Counted from the first letter of the stretch, positions 25,914 through 35,208 are shown. The stretch: DNA of 64,000 nt from Cryomorphaceae bacterium (GCA_011525035.1 WTIZ01000021.1:1-64000), one strand, 5' to 3'. Program-made: numbers and translations. Notes: generated by a model not told the origin, from the sequence alone.

Positions 25914-27932
25914 ATGGCCTCAAACAGGCTCTCAGAATCTAAAAGTCTCTACCTGCTTCAGCATGCCGGCAACCCTGTTCATTGGCAAATGTGGTCAAAG
26001 GACCTGTTCCGCGACAATGCTCCTGAACATAAGTTGATGATTATCTCTATAGGTTACTCGTCCTGCCACTGGTGTCATGTGATGGAGGAAGAAAGCTTTG
26101 AAGATGCTGAAGTGGCTGAACTTATGAATACCCGCTATTGCGCTGTAAAAGTCGATCGAGAGGAACGCCCAGATATCGACGCTCGCTATATGAACGCATT
26201 GCAGCTCATGACAGGAACAGGAGGTTGGCCACTAAACATCATTGCATTGCCCGATGGAACACCTGTTTACGGAGGCACCTATTTTTCACGAAAAGATTGG
26301 ATGGCTGCCTTGACCCAGGTAGCTGATCTGTGGCAAAAAGAGCCTGAGCAGGTACTCTCTTATGGTGAACAGATGCGAGAAGGGTTGCAACAAATGATTC
26401 AAGTAACGCTTAAGACCAAACCGAATTCATTTAGTGCACAAGATTTTGAGGATGTTGTAGGGTTTTGGATGCGCACTGTAGATCCTGTGAATGGCGGACC
26501 AAATGGCGCGCCTAAGTTTCCCCTTCCCTCTAATTATGCTTTCCTCTTAGATTACGCTTGCCATACCGGTGATTCTAATGTGCTTGATTATTGTTTGCTC
26601 AGCCTAGAAAAAATGGCACTGGGCGGCATTTTTGACTGGGTACATGGAGGTATAACTAGGTATAGTACAGACCGATTCTGGAAAGTGCCACATTTTGAAA
26701 AAATGCTCTATGACAATGGTCAAATTATGGGCGTATTTGCAAAAGCATTTCGTGCCTCTGCAAAAGGTACTTTTCTCACTGCCGCAGAGGCTGTCGCTGA
26801 CTTTCTAGAAGCTGAAATGAAACTTTCGAATGGGTTATTTGCGAGCGCATTAGATGCAGATTCCGCTACCCTCGAAGCGGCTAGAGAAGAAGGCGGCTAT
26901 TACACTTGGACCTCGGCAGAGCTGGACAGCCTCGAACTGGAGCAAAGGACGCGGTTTAACGACTATTTCGACATAACGCCCTATTCCGCTTGGGAAGGCA
27001 AGTATATTTTACACCGTACGAACAGCTTGGACTTTAATTGCAAAGAATGGGGCATATCAATTGCCGAAGGTCTGCGATTAGAAAATGTTTGGCACGAGGC
27101 CTTGAAGAATGCCTCGAAGGAGCGTCTTAAAACGCATACGAAGCCCGTTCGAGACAATAAAGCATTGTGCACCTGGAATGCACTCGTAGTCCTAGGCTTC
27201 TTTGAACTGCACCTTGCTGCACCGCATAAAGGCTACATGGAGAAAGCCATTGAACTACTTCGTGCTATGAGAGCGCATCTCTTTGAGGAAGACGCGGTCT
27301 TGCATGAATTTGGGGGTGGTCAAGGATTTCTTGACGACCATGCGACCTTCGGTCTTGCACTTCTAAAAGGCTATGCATTAACGGGCAACGAAGAGTATGT
27401 GGTTGATGCAAAAAACATCGCCGCTATGATTGGCGAAAAGTTTTCTAAAGAAGCGAGTAGCTTCTACTTGTATGCTGCTGGAGGAGATAACGCGTGGGAA
27501 GAAGTCATTGAAATCGAAGACAATGTCATACCTAGTGCAAATTCTTATACCGCTCAGTTCTTTTACGAGCTTGGTTGCTATACAGGGGACCGTACCTGGA
27601 TAGATCGCAGTACACAGATGATGGAATCTATTCATGGGAAGGTTTTTAAGCACGGACAAAACTTTTCGAATTGGCTCAATCTTGCCTTAATGCAATCCTA
27701 CGGCTCCAAAGAGCTTGTCGTAGTTGGACCTGAGGCAAGAGCGATCTTAGGAAGTATGACCGAGAACAACTACCGACCGAATACCCTCTATCTGCAGAGT
27801 GAACACCAAGGGACACTCCCCCTCACTTTGCACAGAGGGAGTGACGCCTCAAAAATCTATGTTTGTGAAAATGGCGCTTGCAACCTGCCTACTTCATCTA
27901 CCAAAGAAGCCGAACAACTATGGAAAACATAG
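25914..27932 (+). CDS. DUF255 thioredoxin-fold protein (YyaL / SPATA20-like)
   Basis: A 672-residue cytosolic protein with no signal peptide. The N-terminal 160 residues form a thioredoxin-like domain with the redox motif C51-H-W-C54-H and the phrases VKVDREERPDID and GTGGWPLNI. The remainder is an (alpha/alpha)6-barrel like those of N-acylglucosamine epimerases, with PHFEKMLYDNG and LDADSATLEAAREEGGYYTW. The family is found from bacteria to mammals, and its reaction is not settled. The length is normal. The last 13 bases overlap the start of tag. Confidence 0.88.
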   Translation: MASNRLSESKSLYLLQHAGNPVHWQMWSKDLFRDNAPEHKLMIISIGYSSCHWCHVMEEESFEDAEVAELMNTRYCAVKVDREERPDIDARYMNALQLMTGTGGWPLNIIALPDGTPVYGGTYFSRKDWMAALTQVADLWQKEPEQVLSYGEQMREGLQQMIQVTLKTKPNSFSAQDFEDVVGFWMRTVDPVNGGPNGAPKFPLPSNYAFLLDYACHTGDSNVLDYCLLSLEKMALGGIFDWVHGGITRYSTDRFWKVPHFEKMLYDNGQIMGVFAKAFRASAKGTFLTAAEAVADFLEAEMKLSNGLFASALDADSATLEAAREEGGYYTWTSAELDSLELEQRTRFNDYFDITPYSAWEGKYILHRTNSLDFNCKEWGISIAEGLRLENVWHEALKNASKERLKTHTKPVRDNKALCTWNALVVLGFFELHLAAPHKGYMEKAIELLRAMRAHLFEEDAVLHEFGGGQGFLDDHATFGLALLKGYALTGNEEYVVDAKNIAAMIGEKFSKEASSFYLYAAGGDNAWEEVIEIEDNVIPSANSYTAQFFYELGCYTGDRTWIDRSTQMMESIHGKVFKHGQNFSNWLNLALMQSYGSKELVVVGPEARAILGSMTENNYRPNTLYLQSEHQGTLPLTLHRGSDASKIYVCENGACNLPTSSTKEAEQLWKT

Positions 27933-28495
27933 ATACACGCTGCCCTTGGTGCCTTGGTTCCGATCGCTACAAGGCATACCACGATTTAGAGTGGGGACGT
28001 CCAGTTCGAGACGAACAAAAGATGTTTGAATACTTAATTCTTGAAACTTTCCAAGCTGGACTCAGTTGGATTACCATTCTTAATAAACGGGATAATTTTC
28101 GTGAGGCCTTTTTCGATTTTAATGCTGACAAAATCGCTAGAATGGATGACAAAGATGTGGACCGTCTGATGCAAAATGCGGGAATCATCAGAAATAAACA
28201 GAAGATCCAAGCTGCCATCCACAATGCCAAAGTGCTCAAAGCGATGCACCACCGCGATGAGCGACTTGTAGATGTTCTTTGGAGTTATCTCGACGGAAAA
28301 CCCTTGAATATGAAGCGAACTTCCATGGAAGAGTTACCGGCAGTAACCGACCTAGCAGTTACGATTTCTAAAGACCTTAAGAAGCTCGGCTTTAAATTTA
28401 TTGGCCCCACAACGATGTATGCACATATGCAGGCCAGCGGCATGGTCAACGATCATTTGGTAAGCTGTCCTGCTTACGAAGAATGTCTAGAGTAA
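27920..28495 (+). CDS. tag: DNA-3-methyladenine glycosylase I
   Basis: A 191-residue base-excision repair enzyme that removes 3-methyladenine from DNA. Zinc ligands are seen as C8 (RCPWC), H21 (YHDLEWG), and H179/C183 (HLVSCPAY). The core EYLILETFQAGLSWITILNK and FKFIGPTTMYAHMQASGMV are typical of Tag. The start was set at ATG 27920, inside the end of the DUF255 gene, because the conserved part begins there. It ends 9 bases into the convergent tsaB gene. Confidence 0.94.
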   Translation: MENIDTRCPWCLGSDRYKAYHDLEWGRPVRDEQKMFEYLILETFQAGLSWITILNKRDNFREAFFDFNADKIARMDDKDVDRLMQNAGIIRNKQKIQAAIHNAKVLKAMHHRDERLVDVLWSYLDGKPLNMKRTSMEELPAVTDLAVTISKDLKKLGFKFIGPTTMYAHMQASGMVNDHLVSCPAYEECLE

Positions 28496-29158
28496 TTTCT
28501 TGGTAGACTTTAGGGCCACAAAATCCTTTAGGTAATAGGGCTCGAAATAAGCTACATCTTCTTTTACCATAGCTGGTGTATCGAGGAGATTGGCCATATC
28601 CTTGGCGCTCGGAAAAGCATTCTCCGCATAGATCCAGTTCGAATTACCGTGCAAGTGACTCACCTTTTCAGCGGCGTCACCGATGACCTGAACTTGCTTA
28701 TTGGCCAAATGTTCCCAAGAATTTTCAGTTACGATTACCGCTTCAACAGCTGATGCTGGATGAAAAACACCTTCTTTTCGAACCCAATGTTGTGCGTACA
28801 CCTCATCCCTACGCGCATCAATAACGGCTATGACTTCATCCCCTTTGACCTGGGTCATATCAAAGCAACCGAGTGTGGGTAAACTGTATAAGGGCAACTT
28901 CGCTGCATAGCAGATGCCTTTAGCAGCACTCACACCTATCCGTAAACCTGTGTATGAACCGGGACCTTTACCAACGCACACCCCCTGAATATCGGAGAAA
29001 TCGAGACCGGCTGTCTGCATGCATTCTTGCACAATTAAATGCAGACGCTCACCGTGAACAAACTTATCTGCGCGCTCGGCACTATGGGCAATTACCCGAC
29101 TGTCAGAAACAATGGCAACGCTGCAATTCTTGGTTGCTGTTTCTATACAAAGGATCAT
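28487..29158 (-). CDS. tsaB: tRNA threonylcarbamoyladenosine synthesis protein TsaB
   Basis: A 223-residue ASKHA-fold protein that binds TsaD and supports t6A37 formation in ANN-decoding tRNAs. The opening ILCIETATKNCSVAIV and the family phrase GKGPGSYTGLRIGVSAAKG (about residues 63-81) are diagnostic. It lacks the TsaD metal-binding histidines, as expected. Its start overlaps the end of the HlyD-like gene by four bases, so it is the last gene of the tolC-hlyD-tsaB unit. It overlaps tag tail to tail by nine bases, and no terminator was seen. Confidence 0.93.
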   Translation of the reverse strand: MILCIETATKNCSVAIVSDSRVIAHSAERADKFVHGERLHLIVQECMQTAGLDFSDIQGVCVGKGPGSYTGLRIGVSAAKGICYAAKLPLYSLPTLGCFDMTQVKGDEVIAVIDARRDEVYAQHWVRKEGVFHPASAVEAVIVTENSWEHLANKQVQVIGDAAEKVSHLHGNSNWIYAENAFPSAKDMANLLDTPAMVKEDVAYFEPYYLKDFVALKSTKKLL

Positions 29159-30402
29159 TTTTCTTCTTTGAGTTTGATGGATGCGCCGTTTTTAAGCTCT
29201 CTCGAAACAGCACTGTAAGGACCAACGACTATTTCTGTACTATCCTCTACTCCTTCAAGAATGATGTATTCATCGTCTTGGATACCGCTCTTGACTACCT
29301 GAACGTTCACCTTACCTCTTTGGGGAACGAAAACCACCTCGAAACTTTCGTCCGAGTCGTCAGAAGCACCGTATCGCTTGGCAGTAGTGCTCGTGTCTTT
29401 ACGCACCGAAACGGCCTGGATCGGCGCAACTAGGGCACCTTTGACCTTGTTTGTAATAATCTCAACGGTTGCCGTCATTCCCGGACGGAACGGATTGGCA
29501 CCATAGGTAGAACGCAAATGCTGGTAGCTGCTATTGAGAATGCGAATCTTTACTTCAAAGTTTGTCACCTGATCCGCAGAAGCACCAAGAGCAAGGTTAG
29601 CACTATTGGCGATCTCACTAACTACACCCTCGAATTTTTCGCCTAGGAAGGCATCTAACTCAATGTAGGCCGTATCACCAAGCATCAATTTGACAATGTC
29701 ATTCTCGTTAACCTCAACCAAAACCTCCATGGTATCCAGCTCTGCAATCCGGAGCATTTCTGTTCCTGTCATCGTCGCGGTTCCAACCACACGCTCACCG
29801 AGCTCAACATTTAACTGAGTAACGGTACCCGAAATTGGTGCGACAATGGACGTACGCTTTAAATTCTTATACGCTTCGTCCAGATTTGCCTCCGCACTCT
29901 GTAAGTTGTATTGTGCACTTTCCTGTTGCAATTCAGCCACGGTAATTGCGCGTTGTGCGGCATCAAATTCTTGCTGAGAAATAGCGCCTTTTTCAAACAA
30001 AACCTTGTTTCTATCCCACAGTTTATTGGCCTCGATCAAGCTAGCCTTGCTTTGCGCCAGGCCTGCTTTTGCACTATTTACTGCCGCCCGTGATCTTGTT
30101 ATGGCACTTTCATAAAGATCTGGATTGATCTTAACAAGCAGGGTCCCTTCATCGACGTATTGACCATCGACAACATTTACCTCAATGATCTCACCACTTA
30201 CTTCAGGACTCATTTTCACCTCAACCTCTGGTTGAATCTTTCCACTCGCAGTTACCGATTCAACAACGGTTCTCTTGTGTACGTAACCCAACTCTACCTC
30301 AATGGCATCGGCGTTTGAATCTATCCAACCCTTCTTTTTCGCTACAATGGCCACGATGATCAGTAGAACAACGGGAACAATAATTTTATAATTCATTTTC
30401 AT
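29155..30402 (-). CDS. HlyD/RND-type periplasmic adaptor (membrane fusion protein)
   Basis: A 415-residue adaptor linking an inner-membrane pump to a TolC-like channel. One N-terminal helix (about residues 6-22) anchors it. Then come a barrel-sandwich half (GKIQPEVEVKMSPEVSGEII), a long coiled-coil hairpin (about 90-180, KGAISQQEFDAAQRA), the second lipoyl half (SIVAPISGTVTQLNVELGE) and beta-barrel and membrane-proximal domains. Coiled-coil length and the GERVVGT phrase resemble MacA-type adaptors that pair with ABC transporters. No pump gene is adjacent in this window: upstream is tolC-like and downstream is tsaB. Confidence 0.9.
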   Translation of the reverse strand: MKMNYKIIVPVVLLIIVAIVAKKKGWIDSNADAIEVELGYVHKRTVVESVTASGKIQPEVEVKMSPEVSGEIIEVNVVDGQYVDEGTLLVKINPDLYESAITRSRAAVNSAKAGLAQSKASLIEANKLWDRNKVLFEKGAISQQEFDAAQRAITVAELQQESAQYNLQSAEANLDEAYKNLKRTSIVAPISGTVTQLNVELGERVVGTATMTGTEMLRIAELDTMEVLVEVNENDIVKLMLGDTAYIELDAFLGEKFEGVVSEIANSANLALGASADQVTNFEVKIRILNSSYQHLRSTYGANPFRPGMTATVEIITNKVKGALVAPIQAVSVRKDTSTTAKRYGASDDSDESFEVVFVPQRGKVNVQVVKSGIQDDEYIILEGVEDSTEIVVGPYSAVSRELKNGASIKLKEEK

Positions 30403-30414
30403 CGGTAGTGGTGG

Positions 30415-31851
30415 TTAAAGGGTGATCTGATTGAATAAATAAAACTCAAGGACTTTGACCTTGAACAGGTAATCAAATTTGGTTTGAATCTCTTGGCTTT
30501 TCGCAGCTAGAAATTGGTTCTTCGAAAGCCCTAGATCAAAAGCGCTAATAACACCTTGATCAAAATTTAATTGTGCATTGTTGAGCGCAAGTTCTGCTGC
30601 TGCAGCTGAAGCATTGGCTGCATTGTACAATGCCAACGAGTTCCTCGCGTCAACAAGCGCTCTTTCTATGGTTTGTCGCACTGCTAACTCACTAGCTTGC
30701 TTGTCCAAGGCAGCATTGTTTTCTTGAATCTTAGCGCGTTGTACAGCGGCATGTGTCTGTCCGCCATTAAATAAAGGCACTTGAAAACCAAAGCCAATGA
30801 ATTGGTTCCAATTATCTGCCAGCTGATTGCTAATGGTGTATTTAATCTGTGAGTTCGGATCAGGGACATTAACCGTCTGCGGCAATTGAAGAATAGTACC
30901 CGTTGTCGGATCCTCTACCAAGGTATAGGTTGTGAGTTCAACGTAGTCCGTGAAATACGGCAAGCCTTGAACGTAGTTAGAGTTCAGCTGGGCCAAGAAA
31001 AACAGACTAGGATACCTCGCTGCATTCGCTAGTTGAATGCCGTATTCGGCACTTTGAAGATTCGCCTCTGCAGCTCGTACTGAAGGTTGTTTGCGGATCG
31101 CTTCTTCCTTCAAATCGGTCCTGCCGTAATCCTGTAAACTCAACTGGCTAAGGTTGACTTCTGGCATTTCTATGGCGAAATCCTCAAAATCATCTTCAAG
31201 CTGTAAGAGTTGGTACAGCTGCAGTTTGCTTAAGAGCACCGCATTTCTTGCACTGGTAAGGTTTCCTTCATCATTCTTCGTTTGGGCAACACTCTGCAGG
31301 TAATTGTCTTTAGAAATGGCTCCGTTATCAAAGAGCAATTGCGTTCTTTCCAAGCTTTGGATGGAGGTGTTCAACTGGCCCTGGGCAACCTCTTCAAGCT
31401 GCATGTTCACAATGATCTGCAAATAGGCCGACGCAATGTTTAGAAAAGTATTGTTCTTGACATCTTCAAGTTGGTAGAGCGCTGCAACACTGCTCATTCT
31501 CGCTTGTTGAAGCTGGTACAGGTTTCTACCTCCAGATAACAGTGTCCAGTTCCCAGAAGCGGTGGTACTAAGGGTTTGTCTTGAACCCGGCTGACGCGTG
31601 TTGGTGATTGGATCAATGGTCAAACCAAAGTTCCAATAATAGCCACCATTAATATTTGCCGTAGGAAGGAATGCAAGTTTGCTTTGCATTTCTGTCAATT
31701 TCGCATTGGCCAAAGCATTCTGACCGCGCTGAATATCGATACTATGCGTTCGTGCATGCTCGATACAACGGTTAAGCGACCAGCTTTCCTGCGCCCAAGA
31801 AGCAGAGGTGGTAAACGCTAGAAGGATTAAAAAGAATAAGGATTTCTTCAT
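30415..31851 (-). CDS. TolC-family outer membrane efflux channel
   Basis: A 478-residue outer-membrane factor with a signal peptide (residues 1-20, ending SWAQ) and the duplicated helical pattern of the family. Recognisable parts are the opening LNRCIEHARTHSIDIQRGQNAL and the two TolC repeats with FDNGAISKDNYLQSVAQ and FDQGVISAFDLGLSKNQF, which mark equivalent turns in each half. It is the first gene in a unit with the adaptor (12-base gap) and tsaB. Upstream on the minus strand, TATCTTCG near 31882 is one mismatch from a -7 element. Substrate unknown. Confidence 0.92.
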   Translation of the reverse strand: MKKSLFFLILLAFTTSASWAQESWSLNRCIEHARTHSIDIQRGQNALANAKLTEMQSKLAFLPTANINGGYYWNFGLTIDPITNTRQPGSRQTLSTTASGNWTLLSGGRNLYQLQQARMSSVAALYQLEDVKNNTFLNIASAYLQIIVNMQLEEVAQGQLNTSIQSLERTQLLFDNGAISKDNYLQSVAQTKNDEGNLTSARNAVLLSKLQLYQLLQLEDDFEDFAIEMPEVNLSQLSLQDYGRTDLKEEAIRKQPSVRAAEANLQSAEYGIQLANAARYPSLFFLAQLNSNYVQGLPYFTDYVELTTYTLVEDPTTGTILQLPQTVNVPDPNSQIKYTISNQLADNWNQFIGFGFQVPLFNGGQTHAAVQRAKIQENNAALDKQASELAVRQTIERALVDARNSLALYNAANASAAAAELALNNAQLNFDQGVISAFDLGLSKNQFLAAKSQEIQTKFDYLFKVKVLEFYLFNQITL

Positions 31852-31893
31852 CAGTACTACGGTAAGGTTAGTGGTACCTCGAAGATAGTGGAT

Positions 31894-32106
31894 TTAGTTG
31901 GCTTTTTTCGCTCTGTACAAACGGTAAGCAATACCCCCAATGATGAGGTAGGGAAAAATCATCAAATACAGGATACCGTAGTTCAATCCAGCACCAAATC
32001 CACCACCATCAGCACTCTCAGCAACAGCTTTACACATACTGCACTGCGCCATACTGATCAATGGCAATGAGAAAAAGAATATTGCTAGAACGGCCCGTCT
32101 CATCAA
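31894..32106 (-). CDS. Small CxxC membrane protein at the end of the oxidase assembly unit
   Basis: A 70-residue protein with a signal-like N-terminus (residues 1-20, ending SMAQ), a CSMC motif at residues 22-25, a glycine-rich turn, one membrane helix (about 43-62) and a basic tail (YRLYRAKKAN). I recognise no named family. It overlaps the DUF420 gene by four bases (ATGA) and is the last gene after cyoE, two coxIII genes, coxIV, SCO and DUF420. Position and the CxxC suggest a role in copper or thiol handling during oxidase assembly; that is inference. Confidence 0.75.
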   Translation of the reverse strand: MMRRAVLAIFFFSLPLISMAQCSMCKAVAESADGGGFGAGLNYGILYLMIFPYLIIGGIAYRLYRAKKAN

Positions 32107-32651
32107 TAATAGGGTTGCATGAATAGGTACACCAAAACACCCGTCAGGCTTACGTACAGCCAGATTGGAAATGAAAATTTGGTGATTCTTTTATGCTTTT
32201 CAATGTCGTTAGTCCAACCACGCCAGATACTCAAAAGAGCCAATGGAATCACTGGAATACTCAAAATGATGTGAGAGATAAGAATAAAGAAATAGACGTA
32301 TCGCACTGTGCCTTCACCGAGAAACTTAGCACTTGGGTGAGTTGTATGGTAAATCACATATGAAATCAAGAACACTGAGCTCAATACCAAGGCAGATATC
32401 ATGAAGGTTCTGTGAATGATTATGCGTTTGTTCTTAATCGCCACGAGTGCCATGAGCAAAAACAAAAAAGTCAAACCATTCAGTACAGCATGTACCAGCG
32501 GCAGACTGCTTACTGGTGTATTCTCAGTCATACCTAGGCTCATTTTCCACTCTGTAGGCATGATCATCAATAACCCTACAGCAACTGGGATAACTGCACT
32601 AACGATGTAAATAAAATTGAGGACTTTCTTGTCCTGAGCTACATTAGTCAT
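32103..32651 (-). CDS. DUF420 membrane protein (CtaM-like oxidase assembly factor)
   Basis: A 182-residue protein with about five membrane helices and several conserved histidines (LPLVHAVLNG, IIHRTFMISAL, ISYVIYHTTHPSAKFLG, YFFILISHIILS). This matches the DUF420 family, whose member CtaM is needed for maturation of heme-copper oxidases in Gram-positive bacteria. It overlaps the SCO gene by eight bases and the small CxxC gene by four. The position within an oxidase gene unit supports the same role here. Confidence 0.88.
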   Translation of the reverse strand: MTNVAQDKKVLNFIYIVSAVIPVAVGLLMIMPTEWKMSLGMTENTPVSSLPLVHAVLNGLTFLFLLMALVAIKNKRIIIHRTFMISALVLSSVFLISYVIYHTTHPSAKFLGEGTVRYVYFFILISHIILSIPVIPLALLSIWRGWTNDIEKHKRITKFSFPIWLYVSLTGVLVYLFMQPYY

Positions 32652-33357
32652 CTAACAAATTGTGTTTGTCCCGCTCGTATTCAGCGATTAATACCTTGAT
32701 GTCCGATTCTAAATCGTTCAACTGTGTTACGTCTAAAACATCATAAGAGCCTACAATGTTTCCTAGATCATCTTTTCTACTGCGAATGTTCCCATTCCAA
32801 TCCACAATGATGGCATTGGTACTGTGTAAGAATCCACCTTCGGCAGTTTGGTCTTCAAAGGCATTTAGGAACAAGCTTTTTGCCAAATCATAAATCGGCT
32901 CCTTCTCACCTGTAGCAAAAAGCCACTTACCTTCTCTGTAATTGCGTTCTTTCTGATAGGTCGCCAATGCTTGTACAGAATCCTTTTCGGGATCCACAGT
33001 AATGCTTAGCAGCTTAAAGTCTGGATATCCCTTAAAACGACTCTCAATGTCATTGAGATGAAAGTTCATAGCTGGACAAATCGTGGGACACGTTGCAAAA
33101 AAGAAACTCACTACATAGATGGTGGAGTCCATGGTAGTTTTATTCACGGGTGTTCCCTGCGCACTAAGAAGTTCAAAGTCTGGTATTTCGTAGTAAATAG
33201 TATCTCCACTTTCCTCATCATACACCTTCTCTCCTACATAATCTAGGGTCTGAAAGAATACTTCGTTCTGTCCGTAAACAAAGATGATGTAAACTAAAGC
33301 GGGTAGCACTAATACTGCGATTAGTGCTACCCGTTGAAATACTGTTATCGCTTTCAT
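32644..33357 (-). CDS. SCO1/SenC-family copper chaperone
   Basis: A 237-residue, membrane-anchored thioredoxin-fold protein that delivers copper to, or reduces, the CuA site of oxidase subunit II. After one helix (residues 9-28), the copper ligands are C90 and C94 (FATCPTICPAMN) with H178 (GFLHSTNAIIVDW). The phrase LLSITVDPEKDS is typical. Its start overlaps the coxIV stop (TAATG). Substrate in this window would be the CoxII at 57368. Confidence 0.94.
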   Translation of the reverse strand: MKAITVFQRVALIAVLVLPALVYIIFVYGQNEVFFQTLDYVGEKVYDEESGDTIYYEIPDFELLSAQGTPVNKTTMDSTIYVVSFFFATCPTICPAMNFHLNDIESRFKGYPDFKLLSITVDPEKDSVQALATYQKERNYREGKWLFATGEKEPIYDLAKSLFLNAFEDQTAEGGFLHSTNAIIVDWNGNIRSRKDDLGNIVGSYDVLDVTQLNDLESDIKVLIAEYERDKHNLLDD

Positions 33358-33665
33358 TAACTAAAAAGGTATGAACCTTCGGTCAATAAGATAAATGTCA
33401 AATACGGGATAAGAATCAAGCTAGGAAGGTACAATGCGTACTTCATCGCTTTCTTTTCATACTTCACGTGCATGAATACTTGTACGATGTATCCTGCTTT
33501 TACCAACGTCAATAGGATGAATACAATATTCAAAATAGACGTTCCAATAACTTGAGTCAACAAAAACTCAGGCTTGATAATACCTAGTACCACCTCGACT
33601 CCGGTGATTACTAAAAGGATCCAGAAAACTTTCCAAATCCACCATGTTCCATTGTGTTCTGCCAT
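33357..33665 (-). CDS. Cytochrome c oxidase subunit IV (bacterial type)
   Basis: A 102-residue protein with three membrane helices, matching the small prokaryotic oxidase subunit IV. The phrases WWIWKVFWILLVITGVEV, VKAGYIVQVFMHVKYEKKAMKYA and the final hydrophobic helix fit the family. The start was set at ATG 33665 (MAEHNGTW), since the longer frame would overlap the end of coxIII. It is flanked by coxIII and SCO with overlapping or near-overlapping ends. Confidence 0.88.
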   Translation of the reverse strand: MAEHNGTWWIWKVFWILLVITGVEVVLGIIKPEFLLTQVIGTSILNIVFILLTLVKAGYIVQVFMHVKYEKKAMKYALYLPSLILIPYLTFILLTEGSYLFS

Positions 33666-33676
33666 GATTTCTTTTT

Positions 33677-34597
33677 TTAAACGAGGTAGAAGAATGTAAA
33701 TACGAATACCCAAACAAGGTCTACGAAGTGCCAGTACAAACCAACCTTCTCAACCATGCGGTAATGACCTCTTCTCTCGTACGTTCCTAGTAGAACGTTG
33801 TAGAAAATTACGAAGTTGATGACTACCCCAGAGAATACGTGGAATCCGTGGAATCCTGTGATGAAGAAGAAGAAGTTTGCGAACTGCTTTCTTCCGTATT
33901 CGTTGTGAATCATATTTGCTCCCTGAACAACATCACCAGCCTCTAGGAAAGCAACACTTTCCGCGTGGGTAAAAGCACGACCTGCTTTTCCTGGTTCCTT
34001 CAAATAAAGAGAGGCATCTCCTTTCATCGAAGAAAGAACCTCTGTTTTAGTAAATGTCTCGCCATGGTTGCTTGCGTGACCTTCTTCCATGCCATGTACA
34101 ACCTGGCTGAAGCTCAAACGCTCACCTTCCGCGTTGTACACATGCAGAATTTCTTGACGTGCTGTTTCAACTGCACCGCTATCTCCCATGATGAAGTGGT
34201 ACCACTCCCATGCCTGCGAGCCAACAAAGATGAAACCACCTACGATGGTCCATAACATCCAGTTCGTAACGGCACCTCTGTTCATTTTTTCACCGGCATT
34301 TACTGCCAATACCATAGTCACAGAAGACATGATCAGAATGAACGTCATCAAGGCCACATAGAGCAATGGCTGGTCGCCCTCTAGACCTGGAAAGTGAGTA
34401 AATACGTTTTCAGCAATAGGCCAAGTGTTTTCATACTTGAAGCGCATTAAACCGTAGGCGGTTAGGAAGCCCGAGAAGGTCAATGCATCTGATAACAAGA
34501 AGAACCACATCATGAGCTTACCGTATCGAGCGCCCATAGGTCTCGATCCTCCGCCCCAATGGTTGGTATCTTGGATTAAATCAGCATTAGAAGACAT
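33677..34597 (-). CDS. Cytochrome c oxidase subunit III with hydrophilic insert
   Basis: A 306-residue oxidase subunit III with seven predicted helices. It opens with GGGSRPMGARYGKLMMWFFL, and the C-terminal FFFITGFHGFHVFSGVV and VEKVGLYWHFVDLVWVFVF are family hallmarks. Between helices, residues about 125-215 form a hydrophilic insert (for example VVHGMEEGHASNHGETF) that is common in Bacteroidota versions. It is the third gene of the cyoE-led unit and is followed by coxIV. A second, shorter subunit III gene precedes it. Confidence 0.93.
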   Translation of the reverse strand: MSSNADLIQDTNHWGGGSRPMGARYGKLMMWFFLLSDALTFSGFLTAYGLMRFKYENTWPIAENVFTHFPGLEGDQPLLYVALMTFILIMSSVTMVLAVNAGEKMNRGAVTNWMLWTIVGGFIFVGSQAWEWYHFIMGDSGAVETARQEILHVYNAEGERLSFSQVVHGMEEGHASNHGETFTKTEVLSSMKGDASLYLKEPGKAGRAFTHAESVAFLEAGDVVQGANMIHNEYGRKQFANFFFFITGFHGFHVFSGVVINFVIFYNVLLGTYERRGHYRMVEKVGLYWHFVDLVWVFVFTFFYLV

Positions 34598-34629
34598 AAC
34601 GAGTGTTTTGAATTATGATTCGTGCAAAT

Positions 34630-35208
34630 CTAACGAATAAGAGTCAAAAAGATGAATAAATATATCCACAAAAGGTCCACAAAATGCCAGTAGATAGACG
34701 CCAACTGAACACCGTGATAATCCTCCTGCGAATACTTACCTCCGTAAGCTCTTACAGTCGTGTAGAGTAATGAGATGATACCGCCACCTAAGTGAGCGAG
34801 ATGGAACAGGGAAATGGCATAGACCCACGAGCCTGCAGGGTTGGAGCCAGGTCCTGTGAAAAATACTTGTTCATTGATCAATTCTCCCCAGCCTCGAACC
34901 TGCAAAACAGCGAAGACTACGCCAAAAACAATAGTCAGCCACAAGAAGAGTCGCAAACGTCCTTCCTCACCATTAGAAATTGCTTTTTTCCCGAGCCAAA
35001 GTGTCAAGGATGAAGCTATAATTGCTACAGTGCTATAGTTAAAGGCAGTAGGCAATTCAAAAACAAGCCAATTTCCAGATTCTACCAACGTCGTTCTACT
35101 CACCACATACCCTGAGGTCAAACCCGCAAAGGCCATGATGATTGAACCGATTCCGATCCATAAAAGCGGCTTAGATGCTTTTCTTCGTTGTTGTGCTAAT
35201 GTTTCCAT
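34630..35208 (-). CDS. Cytochrome c oxidase subunit III (short form)
   Basis: A 192-residue heme-copper oxidase subunit III with five helices. SLFHLAHLGGGIISLL and ASIYWHFVDLLWIYLFIFL match the last helices of the family. It lacks the hydrophilic insert of its neighbour and may either take the place of it or form a split arrangement; paired long and short coxIII genes are frequent in Bacteroidota. It lies two bases downstream of cyoE and 32 bases before the long coxIII. Confidence 0.9.
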   Translation of the reverse strand: METLAQQRRKASKPLLWIGIGSIIMAFAGLTSGYVVSRTTLVESGNWLVFELPTAFNYSTVAIIASSLTLWLGKKAISNGEEGRLRLFLWLTIVFGVVFAVLQVRGWGELINEQVFFTGPGSNPAGSWVYAISLFHLAHLGGGIISLLYTTVRAYGGKYSQEDYHGVQLASIYWHFVDLLWIYLFIFLTLIR

